Shown here piece after piece: positions 1-8,141 of a DNA stretch of 13,596 nt. The notes beneath the pieces are model-generated. The model was not told where the DNA came from. It did not search any database and saw nothing but the letters and a program-made list of their open reading frames with translations. The DNA comes from Dunaliella salina (lineage: Eukaryota > Chlorophyta > Chlorophyceae > Chlamydomonadales > Dunaliellaceae), in the NCBI GenBank assembly GCA_002284615.2, contig MU069512.1, positions 95,672 to 109,267 on the forward strand, read 5' to 3'. How positions within the stretch are numbered: position 1 is the stretch's first letter; each line of letters opens with the position of its first letter. A program made the translations under genes and the position numbers.

Positions 1-70
1 GTACGTTGGTGCGTGCGTGTGTGTGCATGTGTGTGCGTGTGTGTGTGCTTATGTGCGTGTGTGTGTTGCA
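1..70. repeat. GT-rich microsatellite
   Basis: This is an imperfect run of GTGTGT/GTGCGT from about base 5 to base 66. It lies just upstream of the first recognisable exon of the transporter gene and is probably in its intron. The apparent reading frame through it, rich in Val and Cys, is a product of the repeat. Bases 86-100 could be the end of a further upstream exon (a donor-like GTAGAAG follows), but I cannot confirm this. Confidence 0.9.
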
Positions 71-201
71 ATTCTTGCCAAGGGTATTGGCGTTGAAGAA
101 GTAGAAGTTGATACCTGGCAACAGCCTGCGAGCATCCAGGAAAGACCGAGGCAACTCCTTGGCGCTTCATGGCTTCACTTCTTCACTTCTTTTCTTTGCA
201 G

Positions 202-2832
202 GCAGCCACAGCGCCTCCATCCCATACCATCCCCTTCACCAAGTATGCCGTGGGGCTAATTATTAGTGCAACCTCCCTTTGGAGTGTCAGCAAAAGGCAG
301 CATAAGAGCAGAAACATGCTGGCAGAGTGCTTGGCACTTGCTGCAGGACTCCTGGATGTTGCGGCATACATGATGAATTGCCTAGGGTTCCCTATCGTGG
401 GCTCAGCGCTCTCAATGCAAGTTGCTGGTAGATTCAAATGTGCAAATAATATTATCTCTTGCGCATGCACAACTCACTACCTTCAAGATGTGGTAGCTTC
501 AATGGGTGGCTTACTTCAATAAATTCATGCAGGGTTGTTTTTGCTGCAGCAGGCCAAATGTTCACAGCTGCAGCAAGGACCTTACTACTCAAAAAAGGAA
601 TGAGCAAGCAGCAGTGTGTGGCGGTGAGAGCTTCATGCATCCGATATCATGATTCCATTAAGCTATGAGACGTGTCACAGATTGCTCCATCTTTTACCAT
701 TCACCTGCAGCAACCATTCGACACTGGAAATAAAACTCTCTGCCAATCTTCTTGGTGGAAGGCAGCTTTGTGCATTTTTGGTCACATGGATCAGCTGCTG
801 AGAGATCAGAGAAAGCTCATTCCAATGCTTTTCAAGTTTGTCTCTCTGTTGCATGTGTTTCTTTGGCGTGGCAATATTTGCGAACGCGTCATTTGACTGC
901 AACCCCAAAGCACAAGAAGCAGCTTCTGAATTGAAAAAATGTCTCATACACTTCGGTTTCTGTTTGGATATTTTCACAGGTTGCAATTGTCAGTGTGGGC
1001 GTCATGGTCAGAGCAGGTCCCTTAAAAATAGCCCGTGATGAGCGCCTCCCTGCAAACGATAATATGCGTCTAGGAGTAATCTACACAACAAGCTCAGCTG
1101 CACTGTATTCTCTGCTGGGTGTGGTCTATGAGGTATGAGGTGATGCTCTCTTAACAGTTTTTAATTTTGCACAACCACTTCCACCTTACTAGCCATGACA
1201 TGCAAAGGTTCCTCAAATGAGCAACAGAGGGAGGGAGGACGATTGGTTACCATGCATTCAATGAAGAAATGCTCAATTTGACCGCCTTACATCATTGACT
1301 GCAGCGTCTTGCGTCCCTGAAGGCTCTGTCACACGTGCAGGTGGGCCTGCGTTCTGGACTTCATTGGATATGTTGCTTAGCAGTCATGCATCTTGACCAA
1401 TGGCTCCATTCTTGTACACCATGAGAAAGTTGTAGTGGGCTTCTCTGGGATTCAAAAGGCCGTCGGAAAGGAATGGTAAGGAAGGGAAGGAAAGGACAGG
1501 ATTGTATTAAACTGGCTGTTAGCGACGGCGGGTTTCACATTACTGCTACGATATCGTGCCTACAAGATATTTTTTTAAGATACCCAGGTGCGGAATTGCT
1601 GACTTCATGATTGATGCTCTCACCGCCTGCTTTTTCCGTTCTCTCATCTTACCAAACTGTCCAGATCCTGAAAAAGCCTGGGGCCCTGCACATTCTAGTT
1701 GAGGACCTTGCTGATGGTCCAACTTCTGCCTTCCTACCTGCAGATTAATTTACGCATGTCTTTGACAGGGTTTGTTCTGCTGGTGCTGTACCAGACATTT
1801 TACACATGGCCCCATCGTCAGAGGCTCATCCTAGAGGTGTGTAAGGGAAGACTTGTGCATGTCAATCCCTTCTGGAAAAAGGAAAGCTTGAAAAAAAGGT
1901 CGTCGCAAGCTGGTCGACAGCCTTTTCTTCTCCAATTCTCGATTTAGCATGTCAAGGAAATTTTCAAATTGGATAGGGCCTTAACTCCTGTAAGCCTGAT
2001 CTTGCACATGTGTAATTCGCATAAACCTAACTCTTCTCCATTTCTGATACTCTCTTTGTGACAGCCTTTGGCAGAAAGTGGACAGCGCCCTGGTACTGTT
2101 ATCTTCTCACATATCTTGTTTGGAGGTGGGTCTGCAGCTTTTCACATTGACTCGCCCGTTTTGAGGTCCGCAGCATGCATCTCTTTGACCTGGGCTTGCA
2201 AATTCTTGTTCAATGCAGCGTGTTACACTGGCCATGCAATGATACAAGTAAGTCAATTGATTGGAACCTATGAGCCAGCTTCTGCTTGCAACAGAGAACT
2301 TCCTGTCCAAGCGCAGTGCAGGTGTGCTTAAAGTTGAAGCCTTGTGTGCAGGGACGGGTGCTTGAAAGAAGTGGGGCGATGGCCGTGAACGTTGTCAACA
2401 GCATGCGAGCTGCAACCGTGTCCATTGTTTCTGCGCTCCTTTTCTGTGCGCCCTCTGCACAACAACAGTGCCTCGATGCGCGCAAAGGTGCATCTGCAGC
2501 AATCATCAGCGTGGGGTGAGTGGCTGCCTTTGCTTCTCAATACGCATCTCCAGGGGATGGTGAGGCTCTTTGAACCCTGGACTCAGAGGCAAGAGATTGG
2601 ACTGCAAATAAATTCTTTTTCAATCTTGCCTCTCTCATATCCTGATGCTGTTTGGTTATCAGGGTAAGTGTTTGGTTCACAGCACCAGCACAGCAGCACC
2701 AAGAAAGGGCCTGGAAAAGAAAAAATGCGACTCCCCTATCCCTCACGCTCTTTTGTCACCAGGGCACTCATTTGGGCCACAGCACCATCACCACAGCAGC
2801 CCAAACAAGACCCAGGGAAGAAGGAAGAGTGA
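202..2832 (+). CDS. Spliced DMT-superfamily (SLC35/EamA-like) transporter, 5' end missing
   Basis: Nine exons join in frame: 202-427, 553-623, 980-1132, 1665-1716, 1769-1836, 2065-2125, 2219-2247, 2352-2515 and 2763-2832 (TGA at 2830-2832). They give 894 nt, that is 297 residues plus stop. All junctions are GT...AG with matching phases. The product is strongly hydrophobic. Segments suggesting membrane spans lie near residues 15-29, 40-62, 67-87, 95-112, 130-149, 169-182, 201-219, 227-253 and 264-280. The order and spacing fit the ten-helix DMT fold with the first helix missing. Telling stretches are LLDVAAYMMNCLGF, FTAAARTLLLKKGMS followed by VAIVSVGVMVRAG, GACYTGHAMIQ, and GAMAVNVVNSMRAATVS. 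The C-terminus is a short charged cytosolic-type tail (PKQDPGKKEE). Known members exchange nucleotide sugars or other small metabolites across Golgi, plastid or other membranes; the substrate here cannot be told. The N-terminal exon or exons lie before base 1 or inside the GT-rich leader. The transporter assignment is from motif pattern; the exon model rests on splice consensus and frame continuity. Confidence 0.8.
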
Positions 2833-2849
2833 TGGCTACCTGGTTTTGA
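2663..2849 (+). CDS. Alternative (duplicated) terminal exon of the transporter
   Basis: A diverged copy of the last exon lies exactly 100 bp upstream of the one used in the main model. It begins after an acceptor (TTATCAG, ending at 2662) preceded by a good pyrimidine tract. From the same donor at 2515 it reads G-VSVWFTAPAQQHQERAWKRK, against G-ALIWATAPSPQQPKQDPGKK for the downstream copy. Phase is kept. This version lacks the early stop: it runs on through the downstream copy in another frame to TGA at 2847-2849, giving a tail of about 62 residues. Either this is a decaying duplicate now inside the intron, or a second, mutually exclusive C-terminus. Note the GTAAGTG directly after the acceptor, which looks like a splice donor. 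Confidence 0.45.
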
Positions 2850-3687
2850 GGGCAGCTGCTTGTCTTTGGTGAGAGTAATCTGTGTCAGTTTGTTGGCCCT
2901 TGACTTTTGATGCAACAGATGCCTGCTCTGAAAACTCAACCTGTTTAGAGCACTTGTTTTACCATCCAAGAGCAGAGTCGAGTTACTGTCAGACCCCAGT
3001 CATCTGTTCTTTCCTGATGGTTGCTAGCAGGCAAGAAAGCATGCCAGTCTTGACGACAAGGTTCCAAGGTTAAAAGTAAAAAGGAGGCCTCCAGTCAAAA
3101 GGTCCGACTGCTAGCCTGTACATAAAAAAGGAGACTTCAGTCTGGTTACACGTGTCAGTGATCCCCTCTTGGATCCCCTTACTCCAAGAAATTGCAATTT
3201 CCCTTCGTGCCAAAACAAAAATGATTCCAATCTGCCCCTCTTGCAACTAACCAGCTGCACATTCACGAGTTGCACATCCATGCAACAACTGTGTAAAGGT
3301 GACCATGTCAAAAAGAGCAACTTACCACGGCCTTGCATGTGCATAAATTGTTTACTTCAGCATTTTCTGTTGATCATCTTGTGTTGGGAATTGCACAGTG
3401 TTTTGCTGCTCTAATGTTGTTATACACCCTGTGCCCAGCATGAGGCTTTGAATTGTTGTTGTACGCACTAAGCCAACCTCCCTCTGATGGGCACAGAAAG
3501 AGTGCTGCAGGCCCATCTCTCTTGGCTGGAAGTCACTGTGAATGTCAAAGAATGGCAGCTACCATCCATCCTCTGGGTCGTCACTGGTATTCTGTCGAAT
3601 AAATTTTACGATTTTGGGTGAGGACGGCGTTTTGAGTGGTCACGAACCTCCCCTCCTTGGTGTGTACACGTCTGAGAGCAATGGGAG
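2833..3687. other. Downstream non-coding stretch
   Basis: This is the 3' flank of the transporter. All frames on both strands are short, and none shows a recognisable motif or splice-joined continuation. AATAAA is present near 3599, but too far from the stop to call a polyadenylation site with confidence. A stretch at about 3085-3130 loosely resembles 6145-6190 (both have TCAAAA...GACTG...AGCCTGT), which suggests an old dispersed repeat. The match is too weak to annotate as one. Confidence 0.5.
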
Positions 3688-3762
3688 CGTCAGAAATATC
3701 TGGCCTGCGGCTGAACACGGCTGATGCGGCTGTAGCGCGGCTGAAAAATTTTCAGCCGTTTT

Positions 3763-3976
3763 CAGCCGCTAGCGGCTGTCAGCAGCCGCACGGCTGATTT
3801 CAGCCGCTTCAGCCGTGTTCAGCCGTGATGTTATTTTTGTTGACCAGTGCAGGAAGGTGGCAGCCGCTTCAGCCGTGTCCAGCCGCTAGCGGCTGTCAGC
3901 AGCCGCACGGCTGATTTCAGCCGCTTCAGCCGTGTTCAGCCGTGATGTTATTTTTGTTGACCAGTGCAGGAAGGTT
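3763..3976. repeat. 117-bp tandem duplication inside the TIR element
   Basis: The block starting CAGCCGCTAGCGGCTGTCAG at 3763 recurs at 3880, a period of 117 bp, and both copies end in GTTATTTTTGTTGACCAGTG. Copy two is almost identical to copy one up to about 3976, so the duplication is recent relative to the divergence of the element ends. The unit itself contains the palindrome around CAGCCGCTAGCGGCTG. Confidence 0.9.
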
Positions 3977-4002
3977 TAAAAAAAAAGTAGTGGAACAACC
4001 GT

Positions 4003-4410
4003 CCAAAAACTGGGTGGGACCCCCCTGACCCACCCACCCACCCCAAAACCGCCCTTGCAGTAACGCTAAGCAGACAAAAAGAGTATCAATCTGCTCCTTT
4101 TTTAATTCTCCATTTACTAGTAGTTGCATACTCAAAGCAATGAAAAATTGGGTTGTGGCAGAGTTATGGGGCAAAAATGGAGGAGCTCATGCGCACACTG
4201 TCCTTCCAGGCACCCTTAAGTGGCTTGCAAGTCCTCAAACTGCCATCCTGACTTCACCATGCATTAACACATTATGCCTTGTCACCATCCTGGAAGTTTG
4301 AATTGGTTTGCTGCCGCGGCAAACATGAGGCAAACATGCCGCACCCTCCACGGCCCCTGCTGCCCACACTCGCTCTTTTCCATTTTTTCATGAAATCTAA
4401 CCATGCCAAT
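4003..4410 (+). repeat. Dispersed repeat block A, copy 1
   Basis: This lies in the interior of the TIR element and matches 12775-13190 in the same orientation. Anchors shared in order are GGACCCCCCTGACCCACCC (4017 and 12786), AGACAAAAAG.GTA.CAATCTGC (4072 and 12841), GTTATGGGGCAAAA, CTTCACCATGCA, TCCTGGAA.TTTG.ATTG, and CTGCTGCCCACAC. The divergence is moderate, with small indels. On the minus strand both copies keep an open frame with similar peptides (EQI.TLFV, GGWVGQGGP). No known domain is recognised. Confidence 0.85.
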
Positions 4411-4629
4411 CATTATTATCTACATTGTTCAAGAAATAACAATAATGGAGGACCCCAGATCACTTTCCTGGCCCCCTAGAATGTCCCACACGTCCAACCT
4501 ATGACCAAATTTCATTCCTAAAACTTTACAATCATAAACCTGAAATATGATGCTAGCATCCTGCATATTCAAAATTTAGAAAGAACAAGGTCAAAATTTG
4601 ACCTTTTTGGCAGCCCTTGTGCTTCAATT

Positions 4630-4780
4630 TCTCTAAGGGAAATGGCTGAAATTCTGTATATGCACAACCACTGGGATGTTCCACTTTGTTTCCTTTGCAA
4701 TGATGTTTTTTTACTACAAGGGCTTCAAATATCAAAAAATTATCCAATTTGGTGCAGTTGGTGGTAGGAATAGAGGTTTG
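4630..4780 (+). repeat. Dispersed repeat block B, copy 1
   Basis: This matches the reverse complement of about 12588-12750. Shared anchors are GGGAAATGGCTGAAATTCTG, CAACCACTGGG, ACAAGG.CT.CAAAT, and TTTGGTGCAGTTGGTGGT. In this copy block B lies about 220 bp after block A in the same orientation. At the other locus it lies before block A and is inverted. Confidence 0.8.
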
Positions 4781-4786
4781 TGAAAA

Positions 4787-4845
4787 TGAATAAATAAATA
4801 AATATAAATATAAATATATAAATATATTATTTTATGTACATACAC
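4787..4845. repeat. AT-rich AAATA/AAATATA simple repeat
   Basis: A run of AATA and AAATATA units inside the TIR element, followed by an AT-rich stretch. It is a simple repeat with no coding potential. Confidence 0.85.
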
Positions 4846-4894
4846 AATTATTATTTTGTCATGCGACACGCAAAACTAATGGTGTGAAAATAAG

Positions 4895-4916
4895 AGCCGC
4901 GGGTTCGATACCCAAT
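4895..4916 (+). other. tRNA B-box-like sequence
   Basis: GGTTCGATACC at 4902-4912 fits the internal RNA polymerase III B-box consensus and the T-loop of tRNAs. The surrounding bases do not fold into a full T stem, and I see no matching A box or cloverleaf upstream. It is either chance or a relic of a tRNA-derived short element inside the TIR element. Confidence 0.25.
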
Positions 4917-4943
4917 GCCCCTCTTTCTTTTTCCCTATTGCTG

Positions 4944-5190
4944 CGGCTGAAATCAGCCGTGTTCAGCCGTGGGGTTCCAGCCGTGGACTTTTTTTTGCTC
5001 ACGGCTAAAGACTCAAAAGTACACTTTGAGAAGTGCGGCTGAACACGGCTGAAATCAGCCGTGTTCAGCCGTGGGGTTTTCAGCCGTGGACTTTTTTTTG
5101 CTCACGGCTGAATAGAGAATTTCAGCCGCACTTTCAGCCGATACTCCATACGGCTGACAACAGCCGCATCAGCCGCTGTTCAGCCGAGGC
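4944..5190. repeat. Right CAGCCG cluster with 102-bp direct repeat
   Basis: CGGCTGAAATCAGCCGTGTT at 4944 recurs at 5046. Both copies are followed by CAGCCGTGGGG and then GTGGACTTTTTTTTGCTCACG, a 102-bp offset. The near-palindromic units (CGGCTGA..TCAGCCG) mirror those of the left cluster, where the reverse-complement form CGGCTGATTTCAGCCG is found. Confidence 0.85.
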
Positions 5191-5205
5191 CAGAAATTTC
5201 TGACG

Positions 5206-6413
5206 AGAGAGGGAGGAGAGGGTCACAGACGAGGAAGCAGACTTGAACTAAAGATTGCAGGCCTGGGTGGGGATGGACTCAAAAAATGAGCCCAAAATTT
5301 TTTTGGCCATGCTGTTTACATGGTGTTAAGTCCGAGTAAAAGTAGCATTATGCACAGTCTTTTGATACATCTTCCTTCGTGAGTCATAACAACAAGCTAT
5401 GTCTTTTCTTCACACAACTCTGAAACATCCTCTTCTTTGAGCAGGCTTCCTGTCACTCGTCTGACAGGAATCATTTCTCCCTTGTAACCTGCAAGCTAAT
5501 GCATGTCAATTGTCTATTTTTCGGAGGGAAGGAAAGGGAAGGGTTACAAAGCTGTACCTGCCTGCGGGGACAGCTTAGCTGAAAAGAGCAAAGAGCTCTT
5601 GTTAGTCAAAAGAGCAAGTGGTAAAATCAAGAAGCAGAAAGGCCTTTGCAGCCGTATGCCCTGTGCATTCAGGAAAAGGTTCGTGATTCGCTTAGCTAGC
5701 AGGAAACTCATCAAAGGGCTCTGATACCTACAGCTTTTACGGTTTATACACCTTGAAGCCGTTGGTCAAAACGTGTGACTGCCAGGCTATGGCTTAGAAA
5801 AATTGTAATGAAAGGTCAAGCTTGTCAAGAAGATGTACACTTGGTGAAGAAGTAACAATGCAGCATTCAGGGAATGAAGAGTAGTTAGACCAGGCACAGC
5901 AAGCAAAAAAGAGCATGGGGAAGGGAACCAAGAATGTTCAAAAGAATATCTTCAATTGCAATCAGACGAAGAAGGCACTGGGATAGAATGCAGTCAGGTA
6001 GACACATAGCACTCTTTGTAGCATTGAGAGAGAGCAACAAGACCAAGCACAAAGCAGAAGGTATCATGCAAGAAACATGCAACCTAAATTAGGCATAGCT
6101 AGCCAGAGACATGGAGGGCTACTAGTCTCAGAAATAGATGGCCTTAAATCAAAACGACTGACTGCAAGCCTGTTCCTAAGAAATAAAAGTTTTTTCCAAC
6201 AAGTAAAACGTTTTACACCATTTCCTCCTGGTAATGAACTTTTCGAGGCCTGTGTAAGCTGATTGGGAGCCATCTCAGAAGAGGGCAACTCGCCTCAACA
6301 GACACAACAGGTGAAGGCTTAACTGAACAGGTTGTTCGGCATGTTACTCTCTTGGTGACGCTTACAGTACTACACACCTGGCCATACATGGTGTACCAAT
6401 GCCCCTGGCAATG
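5206..6413. other. Stretch without a recognisable gene
   Basis: All frames are short and show no conserved motif. The only distinct structure is a perfect 9-bp stem (TTCCTGTCA at 5447-5455 and TGACAGGAA at 5462-5470) with a 6-base loop. The longest plus frames (about 5503-5724 and 6077-6262) have no initiator context, splice partner or similarity that I can point to. Confidence 0.5.
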
Positions 6414-6529
6414 GAAAGTAAAGAAAAGTCACGCAAGCCAAAGGCCGCATGCATTGAGGGAAGAAACCCCAGTGGAAAGTCAGAGGCCTCACCAGAGGGC
6501 CCTCTAAACCTACACTAGACACACCTAGG
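6414..6529 (-). mobile_element. Outer retroelement host, 3' end fragment
   Basis: This is the minus-strand 3' untranslated end of the outer copy. It parallels 6534-6675: shared anchors are GGCCTCACCAGA and CCTACACTAGACACA at 6485-6522 and 6629-6666, and ACGCAAGCC at 6431 and 6555. The terminus on the minus strand is GCGTGACTTTTCTTTAC, pyrimidine-rich rather than poly(A). The fragment is separated from the rest of its host by the insertion at 6530-7086; the 9-bp duplication ACACCTAGG (6521-6529) is its inner edge. Confidence 0.75.
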
Positions 6530-7086
6530 ATAAGAGAAAAGAAAGGAAAAATCTACGCAAGCCAGAGGCTGCGTACGTAAAGGGAAGGTCTCCTGACTGA
6601 CAAGGTCGCAAGCTAGCAAGCTAGCATTGGCCTCACCAGAAGGCTCTCAGAACCTACACTAGACACAGCTAGCCTAGAAGAGAGCCATAAACAGAGCTAA
6701 TGATGGTTTGGGGGATTGTCCGCCATGCTCCTGGACGCCCGGACTCTCCTTCTCCTGATGTCCTCCGCCGCGCGCCCAGCAGCCCCCCCCCCCAGAGGCC
6801 CCCTGAAAATTAAGAGCATGTCTGGTGTTAATGATGGATGTCAATTGGATAGCATGGCGACTAAGCTGTTTTGCTATTGAATCAGCTTTGTGCTTGGTAA
6901 GGTTCAGAATCTTAAGGGGTTTGACTGTGTAGTCATCGTAAGCAGTGCCGCACCAATCAAGATGATATCTAGAGTCACTTTGTTGTTCCTGTTCGGATTT
7001 CTCGAGCTGCGGGATTTAAGTCTGGTTGCAATGTCAAAATGTTGTGCTGCTGCAATTTCCAAAGTAATGAAGGGGTTGGTGTCAGG
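6530..7086 (-). mobile_element. 5'-truncated retroelement copy inserted in the outer host
   Basis: This is a 557-bp minus-strand insertion flanked by ACACCTAGG (6521-6529) and ACAGCTAGG (7087-7095), 8 of 9 identical. It begins at codons for PDTNPF and carries the end of the endonuclease-like frame, a stop at 6697-6699, about 165 bp of 3' UTR, and a pyrimidine-rich 3' tail (GCGTAGATTTTTCC on the minus strand). Joining the flanks across the insertion recreates the sequence found inside this same copy at about 6656-6685, which acts as a paralogous empty site. Confidence 0.8.
6697..7086 (-). pseudogene. Retroelement C-terminal domain remnant, PDTNP subfamily
   Basis: On the minus strand the frame from 7086 reads PDTNPFITLE, then AQHFDIATRLKSRSSRNPN and NNKVTLDIILIG. 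After a frameshift it continues as DDYTVKPLKILNLTKHKA, then LSRHAIQL and IINTRHALNFQGASGG. A second frameshift precedes the terminal MADNPPNHH and stop. This is the part of a PD-(D/E)XK-like domain that follows the catalytic VE.K motif, and it resembles domains I recall at the C-terminus of retroelement proteins in green algae. The copy is dead: it is truncated and has at least two frameshifts. Confidence 0.75.
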
Positions 7087-7170
7087 ACAGCTAGGCTAGG
7101 AGAGAGCCAGAAACAGAGTTAATGGGGATTTGGGGGGGCCGCCATTCTCCTGGATGCCCAGACTCTCCTT
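7087..7170 (-). mobile_element. Outer retroelement host, middle fragment
   Basis: This is a short piece of the outer minus-strand copy: the codons for the terminal MAAPPNPH, a stop at 7119-7121 and the start of the 3' UTR. It parallels 6670-6752 of the inserted copy. It is cut at both ends by insertions, with the 9-bp duplication ACAGCTAGG at 7087-7095 and the 8-bp duplication CTCTCCTT at 7163-7170. Confidence 0.75.
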
Positions 7171-7313
7171 AAGAAAAAGAAAAACTACGTAGGCAAAGAA
7201 ACTCTCCCTACATCAAGTTAGAAAAAGGAGACGCATTGGCTCAAAAAAGAGCCGCGTGCCCCCTCCACCACAAGGTATGAAAAAGAGAATGCTAATGTGG
7301 ATCGGGAGGGTTG

Positions 7314-7581
7314 CTAAAAGCACCTTGCTCTAGGATCTGGCTGTGGGAAACATTCTTATTTTCAATTGCGCGCCGTGTGGTGACAAGTTTGTGGGCATAT
7401 TGAACAGGATAGGCATGAAGTTGTTGAGCAAGCTTCGTGGCACGCTGATGATCCAATCCTAGTTGTTTGAATTGCTTCAGGGTATGCTCAGTGTAAATAG
7501 TTCCACCAACACCCAGGAGGATACTATTTTAGTAGGGTGAGTTGTAACAGCTTTTGCGTTAATAAGTTTACAAACGTTTGC
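7314..7581 (-). pseudogene. Retroelement C-terminal domain remnant, distal half of the split copy
   Basis: On the minus strand from 7581 the frame reads ANVCKLINAKAVT. After a small frame disturbance it continues ILLGVGGTIYTEHTLKQF, then LGLDHQRATKLAQQLHA and HKLVTTRRAIENKN. It aligns with the plus-strand copy (ILLGVGGVIYTPHAL, LGLD, ATKLVRKLHAHSV, YKLASTRRALE). It continues the frame that stops being readable at 8142: removing 7582-8136 and one 5-bp duplication restores phase across the gap. Confidence 0.75.
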
Positions 7582-8136
7582 GCCAGCCACAGCTACTCCA
7601 CCAACACTCAAGGCTCGCGACCCCAGTCAGCTCCACCCAGATCAGAGGCACATCCACCTTGTTGAAGTCAAATACTGTGAGGACACCCGGCCCAACAGCC
7701 AGCTTGAGGCGTCCAAGCTGCAGCACCGCGAACTTTGTCGTCATCTTTCTGGGGCCTCAGCTCAAGTCACCCTCCATACTATCCTGCTAGGTGTGGGAGG
7801 AGTCATCTATACCCCTCATGCATTGGAGCCTCTTAAGGAGCTTGGTCTTGACACTTTCAAGGCCACTAAGCTTGTTCGGAAGCTTCATGCTCATTCTGTC
7901 ATGTATGCCTACAAGCTTGCCAGCACCAGACGCGCTCTTGAGAAGACCTTTTTCAACTCTCAGCAAGGTCAGGCACGGGATACTGCTAGTAACCCACCTG
8001 AACCCCACTGGCTTTCTTCTTCTGCTTTCTCTCGGTGAAGAGGATACACGGTGCCTCGGCCCTAGGTATCCCCTTCTCCTTAATTGATGTGGGGAGTGTT
8101 TTCACTGCCTGCGTAGTTTTTCTTTTCTTTTCTTTC
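7582..8136 (+). mobile_element. Youngest retroelement insertion, plus strand
   Basis: This is a 555-bp insertion flanked by 5-bp duplications TTTGC (7577-7581 and 8137-8141), in the opposite orientation to the copy it interrupts. It is 5'-truncated within the reading frame and has a complete 3' side: a stop at 8036-8038, a 98-bp UTR, and the tail GCGTAGTTTTTCTTTTC followed by TTTTCTTTC. The UTR (8039-8135) pairs as an inverted repeat with 7171-7270, the equivalent part of the interrupted copy, sharing GATGT.GGGAG, CTACG or CTGCG and TAGTTTTTCTTTT. Confidence 0.8.
7583..8038 (+). pseudogene. Retroelement PD-(D/E)XK-like C-terminal domain, open but 5'-truncated
   Basis: The frame is open from the truncation point to TGA at 8036-8038, about 150 codons with no start of its own. 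It reads DQRHIHLVEVKYCEDTRP (codons from 7640), then QLEASKLQHRELCRHLSG, VTLHTILLGVGGVIYTPHAL, LGLDTFKATKLVRKLHAHSV, KLASTRRALEKT, and near the end SNPPEPHW. The VEVK with a hydrophobic strand before it fits the (D/E)XK half of a restriction-like endonuclease active site; the upstream RPD half is lost to truncation. Such domains sit after reverse transcriptase in some non-LTR retrotransposons and would nick the target. It is the most intact copy here, which agrees with its being the last inserted. It is not expected to act alone. Confidence 0.7.
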
Positions 8137-8141
8137 TTTGC

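Larger units (their letters stand above)
3688..5205. mobile_element. Non-autonomous terminal-inverted-repeat element with CAGCCG-rich ends
   Basis: The left end (CGTCAGAAATATCTGGCC... at 3688) and the reverse complement of the right end (CGTCAGAAATTTCTGGCC..., ending at 5205) match over about 45 bp, up to GGCTGATGCGGCTGT, with few differences. Both subterminal regions (about 3705-3945 and 4944-5190) are filled with CAGCCG/CGGCTG in both orientations, many arranged as small palindromes. No transposase frame is present in the 1.5 kb, so it would be moved in trans. The flanks share only AG, so a target-site duplication is not secure. If the TIR is taken to start at TCAGAAAT, the flanking dinucleotide is CG, which is ambiguous because it is palindromic. 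Many subterminal repeats are typical of some cut-and-paste DNA transposon superfamilies; I cannot assign one. Confidence 0.7.

Noticed and set aside
183..470. 95-codon minus-strand open frame
   Set aside because: It is the antisense shadow of the first recognisable transporter exon.
675..986. 103-codon minus-strand open frame
   Set aside because: It lies antisense to an intron of the transporter and has no motif; the plus-strand splice model explains the region.
2286..2519. Single-exon reading of the plus-strand frame covering 2352-2515
   Set aside because: The part before 2352 lies in the intron; the donor GTGAGT at 2516 and the phase match to 2763 show it is one exon of the transporter.
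3705..5190. CRISPR-like array from the regularly recurring CAGCCG words
   Set aside because: The words are only 6 bp, occur in both orientations at irregular spacing, and lie inside an inverted-repeat element of a eukaryotic genome.
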